From an uncultured Pseudobdellovibrionaceae bacterium (GTDB taxonomy: Bacteria; Bdellovibrionota; Bdellovibrionia; Bdellovibrionales; Bdellovibrionaceae), in contig CALCCV010000063.1 of the NCBI GenBank assembly GCA_937900305.1, positions 1 to 8,632 of the forward strand: a stretch of 8,632 nt of DNA. Reading direction: 5' to 3'. This document shows, piece after piece, positions 1 to 5,911 of the stretch. The position numbers were made by a program, and so were the translations under genes. The stretch's first letter is position 1, and each line of letters begins with the position of its first letter. The notes below the pieces were generated by a model. It made no database searches. It was not told the DNA's origin and saw only the letters and a list, made by a program, of their open reading frames with translations.

Positions 1-13
1 GCTCTTCCGATCT
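1..13. other. Illumina adapter remnant at contig start
   Basis: The first 13 bases, GCTCTTCCGATCT, are identical to the 3' end shared by both Illumina TruSeq-type adapters. They are not genomic. The first biological base is therefore 14, and the reading frame that is open from there is cut by the insert end rather than by a real gene start. Confidence 0.97.
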
Positions 14-475
14 GTTGGTATAGACAGGATTATAGATGATCAGGAAATTTATTTACAGCTTTTGGAAAATAAAGAAATTGCATTGGAGCCGTTGGAGTCG
101 GGTGATTATGATCTTTCTTCTCTCAATATTCCTGGAAATAAGGAGTTGGGAAGGTTTTCAAGGTTATATGGCACACCAGAAAATTCAGAGTTGGCACTCG
201 AAATTTGGCACAACGGTTCAGTGCAAATGTTGGAAGCCAATGGTTTTGCGCCAAGCACACTGAAAATTACGGGTTACTTGGTCCCCGGAACTCAAAATGA
301 AAGTTCTGTCCGCATCGCAGTGATGGATCCCAAGAGAGGGCCAGGCTATGTTGACCCAGACGGATTGCCTCACCAAGGTTTGTTGTATTGGTTCGGGGAC
401 ATTAAATACACGACCATATATGAAGCTCCAACTCCCATTAAGGAATATCAAATCACTTGCAGACTCGTGCAATAA
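14..475 (+). CDS. Unknown protein, 3' part only (5' end missing)
   Basis: The frame is open from the first base after the adapter (GTT at 14) to TAA at 473-475, giving 153 residues. There is no stop between the adapter and the TTG at 62, so that TTG is probably an internal leucine and the true start lies off the contig. I do not recognise the family. The visible part is rich in alternating hydrophobic and polar residues, with many Gly, Pro and aromatic residues in the second half (motifs such as RIAVMDPKRGPGYVDPDG and LLYWFGDIKY). This is consistent with a mostly beta-strand domain. A single cysteine sits five residues from the C-terminus (TCRLVQ). No membrane segment or metal-binding motif is visible. 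The gene converges on the minus-strand cluster ending at 640 or 453, so it is not part of that operon. Confidence 0.75.
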   Translation, partial: VGIDRIIDDQEIYLQLLENKEIALEPLESGDYDLSSLNIPGNKELGRFSRLYGTPENSELALEIWHNGSVQMLEANGFAPSTLKITGYLVPGTQNESSVRIAVMDPKRGPGYVDPDGLPHQGLLYWFGDIKYTTIYEAPTPIKEYQITCRLVQ

Positions 476-638
476 AATTGGAACCGGGAATGCGTTGTTC
501 GCTAATATAAGGCGCTGAAGCGCGAAGAGGATTTAAAAAATTAGCGTCCCAGATCATCTGTTGAGGTGACCCTCGAATTTCAGCCAACTTGTTTCTCGAG
601 TTTTTAATGGCCTGAAGAATCGGGGGAAACCAGTCCAC
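453..638 (-). CDS. Possible small ORF downstream of the GrpB-APH gene
   Basis: A GTG-initiated frame of 61 codons begins two bases after the TAG of the GrpB-APH gene and ends at TGA 455-453. Its last 23 bases overlap the 3' end of the plus-strand gene antisense. It fills the otherwise empty gap 476-639. Its composition looks protein-like (motifs WFPPILQAIKNSRNKLAEI and NPLRASAPYISEQ), but I recognise no family. The only Shine-Dalgarno-like sequence (TTAGG) directly abuts the GTG, which is too close, so independent initiation is doubtful. The frame is open upstream through the T6 run that encodes the end of the GrpB-APH protein. It could therefore be a C-terminal extension of that protein lost or reached by a one-base slip. 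It may also be noise, since a 60-codon open frame is not rare. Confidence 0.3.
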   Translation of the reverse strand: MDWFPPILQAIKNSRNKLAEIRGSPQQMIWDANFLNPLRASAPYISEQRIPGSNFIARVCK

Positions 639-639
639 C

Positions 640-2112
640 CTAAGAAAAAACAGTCGGCCTCTTCATGTTATCTAGGTACCAGTGTTCGACACTCTTCCAG
701 TTCTCGATCGTGGCTGAAGAAAATCGCCCCTCGGCGATCATTGCGTTCATCCAGTTGAAAACGAGAGAAAGGCGATACTGGTAAAATGCTTCAAAACGTC
801 CCTTCCAACGATGTGAAAATGGGCGGATGCTCTCGTATCCATCAAAAAAGACCGCGATAATCCACTGGCGATGAGATTCGTGTTTTGCGAGTTTTAGCAC
901 TGTTGAAAGGCTCGCAGCTAAATCATAAAGGAACCAATGAAAGCACGAGTCATCATAGTCAAAAGAAACAATCTGTCCCTCAACGACGAAGAAGTTTCCG
1001 CGATGAAGATCGCCATGAATGAGACCGTAGTGTTCATCTCCTTTTTCCAATTGGGAAAGCCAGTCAATGCACTCTTGTAATCGAGCGCTGGCGGGACCAA
1101 TCGAGGACTTTGCAAAAGAAGCTGCCTTTACTTTGACAGCATCGAATTCCCATTCGGGACGTCGGTCTTCTAGATTCTTAGATTTTCCGTACTCCATCGA
1201 ATGTATGTGGAGTTGAGCCAGATAAGCGCCCCAATTAAATAAAAATTCAGGTTCTAAAGACTCTTCGTCAGTTGTTCTCAGTCCCTCGATTTTTTTAAAG
1301 ACGGTCGCAAAAAATAGTTTGCCGTCGAATTCGATGCTCTCAACGAGCTCGCCATTTTTCGAGGCAATCGGAATGGCTAGCGGAAATTCTTTTCTCGCCA
1401 AGTCGTCCATAAAAGCAACTTCGGCGAGGACTTCATTTTTACTTCGATGGGCAGCCGGAGTTAGGCGAATGACAATCTCTCCGCCCTCATTACTTGAAAA
1501 GTAGACGTGATTTGCCAGATAACGGTGAAAAGTAGGATTTTTATGAAGCTCCCATAGAGACTGTACGAAGCGCAGGTGCTTGAAACTTGGCTCCTCTTCG
1601 GCCAGCTTCAAAATGGAGCTCACAAATTCTGTTTTTCCTGTTGTGTAAGCCTCGCGATCGTCCGGAAACTGACAGGCCAATGTCGATTTTAGATCTGAGT
1701 AGGCTTTTAAAGACTCCGGGTGAGCTTTTAAGTAATCACGAAAAAGAATTCGCCGTTTTATCTCATCGTGGTTTCTTTGATAGATGTGAACATGATGGGT
1801 GCGACCCTTTCCACCTGCTAAAGGCAAACCTTTAACGAAATAAAAGTGGTCTTTTTGCGGATTATCTCGCCAATAGTTGTAATTCAATTTCTCGAGCGGC
1901 TGGATAAACTGAACCGCATCTGAAATTCGCTCAACGCTAATGAGTAAATCTATAATAGGCTTTGCCGAGAGTCCGGGAATCGCCGTGCTGCCGATGTGTT
2001 CAATTTCAAAATTAATATCTGGCAAAGCCTCTCGAATAGTCGCGATTTCTTTGATCGCTAGTTTTGGCCATTTTTCATCATAAGGGATCAAATAAATGCT
2101 ATCGTTACTCAT
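640..2112 (-). CDS. GrpB-domain / APH-type phosphotransferase fusion protein
   Basis: The product has 490 residues from ATG at 2112. That start is chosen because CGAGGT lies about 8 bases upstream and the GrpB domain begins at once. The frame stays open to a GTG at 2316, but the extra 68 residues fit neither domain. Residues about 5-170 match the GrpB (UPF0157) family, a nucleotidyltransferase-like fold: IYLIPYDEKWP at the start, EHIGSTAIPGLSAKPIIDLL at 38-57 with GST and the Asp55 position, and HHVHI near 106-110. Residues about 180-490 match the APH/choline-kinase-like family: HGDLHRGN at 366-373 with catalytic-type Asp368, then SFDYDD at 383-388 with the metal-binding Asp (385 or 387) and LYDLAA. 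It is cytosolic, with no signal peptide. Both halves suggest nucleotide-dependent modification of a small molecule, but the substrate is unknown. It is the last clear gene of the minus-strand cluster. A single polypeptide is seen, with no frame break between the domains. Confidence 0.9.
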   Translation of the reverse strand: MSNDSIYLIPYDEKWPKLAIKEIATIREALPDINFEIEHIGSTAIPGLSAKPIIDLLISVERISDAVQFIQPLEKLNYNYWRDNPQKDHFYFVKGLPLAGGKGRTHHVHIYQRNHDEIKRRILFRDYLKAHPESLKAYSDLKSTLACQFPDDREAYTTGKTEFVSSILKLAEEEPSFKHLRFVQSLWELHKNPTFHRYLANHVYFSSNEGGEIVIRLTPAAHRSKNEVLAEVAFMDDLARKEFPLAIPIASKNGELVESIEFDGKLFFATVFKKIEGLRTTDEESLEPEFLFNWGAYLAQLHIHSMEYGKSKNLEDRRPEWEFDAVKVKAASFAKSSIGPASARLQECIDWLSQLEKGDEHYGLIHGDLHRGNFFVVEGQIVSFDYDDSCFHWFLYDLAASLSTVLKLAKHESHRQWIIAVFFDGYESIRPFSHRWKGRFEAFYQYRLSLVFNWMNAMIAEGRFSSATIENWKSVEHWYLDNMKRPTVFS

Positions 2113-2296
2113 GCAAACGGACCTCGTTGTCGACGCTTTCCAAAAAACACCAAAACTGTGAATTCCCCACCGCAAAATCTGTGTCTCCAGGCACCAGCTT
2201 ATCCAGTATCGATCACAGCCGGAGCCAAGCTTCCATGCCGCAATCAAGCCGTCTCCCAATGAGGACGTGCCAAGACTCGAATAGATCTGTAGTGAA
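2105..2296 (-). pseudogene. Interrupted reading frame between GFA and GrpB-APH genes (possible remnant)
   Basis: This 192-base stretch fills the gap between the GFA stop (2320) and the GrpB-APH start (2112). One minus-strand frame is open for 27 codons, has a TGA at 2215-2213, then is open for 35 more and ends with TAA at 2107-2105. That end overlaps the GrpB-APH start as CATGAGTAA. Read through the TGA, it has protein-like pieces (WHVLIGRRLDCGMEAWLRL, then LVPGDTDFAVGNSQFWCFL). The stop/start overlap resembles the other junctions of the cluster, which is why a decayed small gene is suspected. No family is recognised, no start codon with a good ribosome binding site is visible, and an open frame this short can occur by chance. 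Confidence 0.25.
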
Positions 2297-2319
2297 TCAA
2301 AATTCACTTTTTCCACTTC

Positions 2320-2730
2320 CTACGCCTCGGGATAAAGCTCGTATTGACGAACGTCTTTTTCGATTTCGTAGTAGTCACCTTTATTAGCAACGAAAATATG
2401 CCGCTCGATTTTTACATTTGTAGGGCCATCGAAAGCACCAAGTGAAAGACCCATCCAATCTCCTTTCGTAGGCCCAAAAAATAGAGGCGAGCCGCAAGTT
2501 CGGCAGAATCCACGGCGTGCTTTTTCTGAGGATTGATACCAAGTCAAATTCTCAGAGCCGTGAATTTTCACTGAAGACCGGGAAACATCAACTCCGGCTT
2601 CATAGTGTCCCGTACTTTTTCTGCATTTCGTACAGTGACATGCGCTTGCTGGCGGAAGCGGACCTGTAACCTCAAAGCCGACAGATCCGCAAAGGCAGGA
2701 TCCCTTATAATTATGCGTGTGCGCAGTCAT
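2320..2730 (-). CDS. GFA / CENP-V family zinc-binding protein
   Basis: The product has 136 residues, full length for the glutathione-dependent formaldehyde-activating (GFA, PF04828) family. The zinc ligands are all present: Cys12-x-Cys14 (SCLCGSVGFE), Cys31-x-Cys33-x2-Cys36 (CHCTKCRKSTG) and Cys76-x2-Cys79 (FCRTCGSPLF). The C-terminal HIFVANKGDYYEI is also typical. Family members are cytosolic. The founding member was reported to promote condensation of formaldehyde with glutathione, but that activity is disputed and most members have no proven substrate, so only the fold is asserted here. The ATG at 2730 is well supported by AAGGAG about five bases upstream. It overlaps the stop of the preceding gene in an ATGA, implying translational coupling within one operon. 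Confidence 0.93.
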   Translation of the reverse strand: MTAHTHNYKGSCLCGSVGFEVTGPLPPASACHCTKCRKSTGHYEAGVDVSRSSVKIHGSENLTWYQSSEKARRGFCRTCGSPLFFGPTKGDWMGLSLGAFDGPTNVKIERHIFVANKGDYYEIEKDVRQYELYPEA

Positions 2731-3686
2731 AAAAACTCCTTAATTCTCTCTCTGCAATCAGTCCACTGTTTCGATAAGAATGGTGACACAGATCCGATTT
2801 CACTGACTTTGCTCAATAACGGAAAGAAAGTTGCAGGCTGTCGGCGGATCCACTCACCGGTTTCACTCTGCAAAATCGTTTCCGTGCCTTCGTAAGAGTG
2901 GCGTCCAATTCGAACTGATCCAGTTGGAAATTGCTTTTGCATAGACTCGACGGCTTCCTGAATCGCGACTTTCGGAAGTGACTGGCCGGTTTTCTCTGCC
3001 CACGACGTCAGAGCGTTGAGACCTCGAAGAACATCATAAAAGTAATAGCGAGGGAAACAGAGCTTGCCCCAGTTTTTGGCACTTTCTCTTTTACTCGCAT
3101 TGTGTTTGGTATCGGAGCCCAGCATGAGTTTGCGCTTCATCAGAAATTGAGCGCCGCGATCCAGGAACGACTTCTCCTCAGTCGTAAAAGGTCTTGAGGT
3201 GTAAAGTAGAACCGCCTCGAAAACCGCGATCGTTCCGACCATCGAACTTGGGACCTCATCTTTTGCAAGATAAGCTTCGTTGTCGCAATTGAGACCGCCG
3301 TCAGGCATTTGATATCTTAGAAACCAGGGGCGCATCCACGGAAGCTCTTGATCAACGTCAACTCCGCGCTTGGCTAGAACCTGATACACGTTGCCGACCT
3401 GGCAATGACAAGGGCTCCCTCGGTATGGATCAACACCTTCAGGCATCTCATGAGTGTGAACAGGAAATATCTTAAACGGAATTCGATTGAGGGAAGCAAC
3501 GTAGGCTTCGACAATCGTGTCAGGTATTTGGTGAGTCTCTCGCATCTCGTGAAGAAGAAGCATGTGCCACCATGGGGAATTCCATTTCGGCCAGTAGGCA
3601 TCTGCTGTCACCGTTTTGATAGCATGGTTGGAATTTAGATATTGGACTGAATTTTCGATCTCTTTGAGAAAGTGGGTCTCTGTCAT
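2727..3686 (-). CDS. Cytosolic alpha/alpha-toroid-like protein (prenyltransferase / squalene-cyclase-repeat type)
   Basis: The product has 319 residues, with no signal peptide and no membrane segment. The sequence has repeating helical blocks with aromatic and Gly-rich turns resembling the alpha/alpha toroid of terpenoid cyclases and protein prenyltransferases: YWPKWNSPWWHMLLLHEM at 31-48, CHCQVGNVYQVL at 93-104, MPDGGLNCD at 127-135, SSMVGTIAVFEAVLLYTS at 147-164 and CFPRYYFYDVLRGLNALTSW at 210-229. I see neither the DxDD motif of squalene-hopene cyclases nor a full set of QW repeats, so cyclase activity is not supported. Cys93, Cys95, Cys134 and Cys210, with the nearby His residues, could hold a metal, which is inference. 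The ATG at 3686 has AAAGG eight bases upstream and overlaps the stop of the broken GNAT frame. The stop overlaps the GFA start. Function is unknown; the fold assignment is moderate. Confidence 0.8.
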   Translation of the reverse strand: MTETHFLKEIENSVQYLNSNHAIKTVTADAYWPKWNSPWWHMLLLHEMRETHQIPDTIVEAYVASLNRIPFKIFPVHTHEMPEGVDPYRGSPCHCQVGNVYQVLAKRGVDVDQELPWMRPWFLRYQMPDGGLNCDNEAYLAKDEVPSSMVGTIAVFEAVLLYTSRPFTTEEKSFLDRGAQFLMKRKLMLGSDTKHNASKRESAKNWGKLCFPRYYFYDVLRGLNALTSWAEKTGQSLPKVAIQEAVESMQKQFPTGSVRIGRHSYEGTETILQSETGEWIRRQPATFFPLLSKVSEIGSVSPFLSKQWTDCRERIKEFL

Positions 3687-3931
3687 TTTGATACCTTTCT
3701 TAAAGTTTTCAGATGTTGTTTTTCTTTGGCGGCCAGGCAGTCGAAATGTTGTCCGTTGAGCTTGCGATACCTTTTGATGAGGCCCTATTGTTCAAAGCCA
3801 AATTTTTTATAGAGCGCGCATTAGCAGAAACATTTGAAGTGTAAACATTGAGTTCGACTTTCGCAAGGCTTCTTCATCTCAGAAAAAAACAGTTTAATAG
3901 GTCGATAGGTGCCTTGGTTTTGCTTTTGCAT
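3683..3931 (-). pseudogene. Decayed GNAT-family N-acetyltransferase
   Basis: A start ATG at 3931 with GGAG about eight bases upstream opens MQKQNQGTYRPIKLFF, which resembles the beginning of a GNAT protein (the YRPIKL part). The next recognisable piece is the C-terminal acetyl-CoA-binding and tail region, in another frame: KVELNVYTSNVSANA (from 3861), then after a further shift ALYKKFGFEQ, an in-frame TAG, and GLIKRYRKLNGQHFDC. This order (LNVYxxNxxAxxLYxKxGFxxxG) is the classic GNAT end. About 90 residues of the middle are missing, and there are at least two frameshifts plus one stop, so no acetyltransferase can be made. The last frame ends at TGA 3685-3683 inside the ATGA of the next gene, which shows it was the upstream gene of the operon. 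Confidence 0.85.
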
Positions 3932-3943
3932 TGAACAATCTCC

Positions 3944-5785
3944 ATGATGTTTATAAAGGCTCTATTGCACAGTAGATACCTCAGCAAATTGAAACTGTTC
4001 AAGACTTTTACAAGTGTCAAATTGCTGTGGTTAATTTTCGTTCAGCTGCCATTGCATACAATCGTCGCCAATAAATGTGAAGCTGCCCCAAGCCAATCGG
4101 AAAAAGACTTGTGGAATCCTGTGGATTACATTCACACCCAGTTGAAGGATCTTGAAGGTAAGCCAGTTCCAATTTACAGTTTTCGCAGTTATCAAGGAGA
4201 GGCCTTTGTCCAGGGGCGACTCTTGATGGGTAAAGTACCGGCTTTGGTGTATGAATTGCAATTTAAAAACTACGCACCGATTGTAACAATTGGCGTTCAT
4301 CCAACACAAATTCTTTCGCAAGAAGATCTAGATCTTCTTGCGATTTATTTCGAACAGATTTTTCCACCAGCAGTCACTGAGTACAAAAAATACGGGTACG
4401 ATATTTCTGTTTCGATCTTAAGTGATGGATCGCCACGAGATACTTCCAAAGTCGAAATTTCGCTAATGGGATTTCCCAACCATGTTATGGCTTTCATCAG
4501 CACTGACGAAAATCAGAGGTTAATGGCTTTTAACTTTCTGGGCAGCCTCCCTGATAGTTATTTGGGTGTTCTCGCTGAGGGTGATGCTCCGCCTGTTAAG
4601 ATTTCCAATGAATTCATTTGGAGTCACGAAATCGGCCACGCTATCCTGTTTCGCTACTTCAGTAATACTGGCAGATTTGGTGCTGCGATTCACGAAGGTC
4701 TTGCCGACTACTTAGCTTGGTTGAGTTTGGGTATGCGTCCTACTGATCGTCATGCGATGTCGGAAGTTCGCGGAAACCTGACTTATCAAGAGATGATTTC
4801 CGAACTAGAAAACGGGGGGACCCCCCACCACACAGGCCGATTTGTCAGCGAGTTCTTGATTCGATTTACAAAAGCGACAATCAAAAACAACTTGAGCGTT
4901 TTTGAATTGCAAAAATCCCTTCGCGAAGCTTTCAAAAATTTCGGAATCGATCACTCCATGTTTGGCGACCAAACAAACTTTCATCATTTTTTGGCCCGCC
5001 TTGAATTGGCTTTGCCAAAGCGTTTTGAGCCAGTTTTTTCCGCCGTCAAAGTTGAAATGGAGATACCAGATGCGAAGCTGGTGAAAATTAAATCCCCTGA
5101 TGGTAGGCAAAGTTCAAATCCAGTCTTGGCCGATCATATTGCGATTGGGTTATCCAACTGGGACTTTTTCCCATCTCCGGGAAATCTCATAGATGAAAAA
5201 TCCCTGAATTTTGGACAGTCTCAGGGGGCCTGGAAAGACGGCAAAGTGGCAAAGGAACGAAGCAATGACAAACTGTTAATTGACGGTAACGGCACCGTTT
5301 GGAAAGTTTTTGTCGATTTAATAGTTCGATCCCCTGGTCGTTACGACTTGGAATTTTCTAAAATGAATATGGAAACTTATGCACGAGTAAAATCCGTCAT
5401 GTCAGTTCATGTTGACGCGACCAAAGGTTTAGCCGTGCAGATAGAGACTTCGGCGGAGCATCCGGATCGGGATATTTTTGACGGATTCTTGGCGCAAGTT
5501 CATGCAAGCGTGTACTACTCCCTTAAAATCAATGGTCAGATTGACAGATCCAGCGAGGATAAGATCATTAGCCAGTACAATGGGGTGAAAAAATTCGAGC
5601 CGCTCTCTCGCGCTTATATCGTCGCGCAAATCGCAAACATGGCAGGGAGTTTTTCGCCAAAATTCATTGAGTTCCTAAAATTCCTCCGCGATCATGATGA
5701 ATTCGGTCAGGTTAGGCAGATGGCTCTCGAGATACTGGAAGCGCGCGGGTACGACACGTTTGACTCTTGCCAGCAGCTCTTTTAG
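3944..5785 (+). CDS. Predicted exported zinc metallopeptidase (gluzincin, HExxH)
   Basis: The product has 613 residues if started at ATG 3944. TTG 3989 would give a cleaner signal peptide (LKLFKTFTSVKLLWLIFVQL). Neither start has a clear ribosome binding site, so the start is uncertain. A hydrophobic stretch at about 27-42 suggests Sec export. The catalytic core is SHEIGHAI with His228, Glu229 and His232, followed by HEGLADYLAW with Glu251 and Asp255. Glu251 lies 19 residues after His232 and four before Asp255, close to the thermolysin arrangement, and would be the third zinc ligand. The region before it (60-220) and the roughly 350 residues after it match nothing I recognise. The tail (about 560-605) is helical and HEAT-like, ending in a Cys-containing SCQQLF. 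It is divergent from the minus-strand operon by only 12 bases. Peptidase activity is inferred from the motif; the substrate is unknown. Confidence 0.85.
   Translation: MMFIKALLHSRYLSKLKLFKTFTSVKLLWLIFVQLPLHTIVANKCEAAPSQSEKDLWNPVDYIHTQLKDLEGKPVPIYSFRSYQGEAFVQGRLLMGKVPALVYELQFKNYAPIVTIGVHPTQILSQEDLDLLAIYFEQIFPPAVTEYKKYGYDISVSILSDGSPRDTSKVEISLMGFPNHVMAFISTDENQRLMAFNFLGSLPDSYLGVLAEGDAPPVKISNEFIWSHEIGHAILFRYFSNTGRFGAAIHEGLADYLAWLSLGMRPTDRHAMSEVRGNLTYQEMISELENGGTPHHTGRFVSEFLIRFTKATIKNNLSVFELQKSLREAFKNFGIDHSMFGDQTNFHHFLARLELALPKRFEPVFSAVKVEMEIPDAKLVKIKSPDGRQSSNPVLADHIAIGLSNWDFFPSPGNLIDEKSLNFGQSQGAWKDGKVAKERSNDKLLIDGNGTVWKVFVDLIVRSPGRYDLEFSKMNMETYARVKSVMSVHVDATKGLAVQIETSAEHPDRDIFDGFLAQVHASVYYSLKINGQIDRSSEDKIISQYNGVKKFEPLSRAYIVAQIANMAGSFSPKFIEFLKFLRDHDEFGQVRQMALEILEARGYDTFDSCQQLF
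4316..4343. repeat. Perfect 28-bp palindrome inside the metallopeptidase gene
   Basis: The 14 bases TCGCAAGAAGATCT are followed immediately by their exact reverse complement AGATCTTCTTGCGA, with no spacer. The arms encode SQEDLDLLA in the protein, in frame. The element holds two overlapping AGATCT sites around a central TCTAGA. Such a long perfect palindrome in coding DNA is far from random expectation, though its role is unknown. Confidence 0.95.
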
Positions 5786-5911
5786 TGTGGAGGATTGTGG
5801 GACTCAATTCAAGAGGCTCTTACAGTTCAACTCAAGTTTTAGCTAATGACCTAACCGGTAAAGAGCAGCAAGGTTCATTCTTGCCAGGTTGATCCACGTA
5901 TTGTCGAGAAC
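5786..5911. other. Convergent intergenic gap without a clear terminator
   Basis: The metallopeptidase and the secreted orphan protein converge here. Only a weak hairpin (GCAAG with CTTGC, 7-base loop) is visible, with no T-run on either side. I see no gene and no convincing bidirectional terminator. Confidence 0.6.

Noticed and set aside
572..605. CTCGA...TCGAG followed by T5, possible terminator of the first gene
   Set aside because: Only five base pairs with a 19-base loop; too weak to call.
2291..2308. Hairpin AGTGAAT-CAAA-ATTCACT followed by four T on the plus strand
   Set aside because: The stem is AT-rich and short, and no plus-strand gene lies upstream that it could terminate.
2113..2316. 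Extending the GrpB-APH protein by 68 residues to the GTG at 2316
   Set aside because: The extension has unusual Trp/Cys-rich, non-GrpB sequence, while ATG 2112 has a good ribosome binding site and starts right at the GrpB domain.
4031..5110. Minus-strand ORFs of about 96-101 codons
   Set aside because: They lie antisense to the metallopeptidase gene, whose HExxH motif and signal peptide make the plus strand the coding one.
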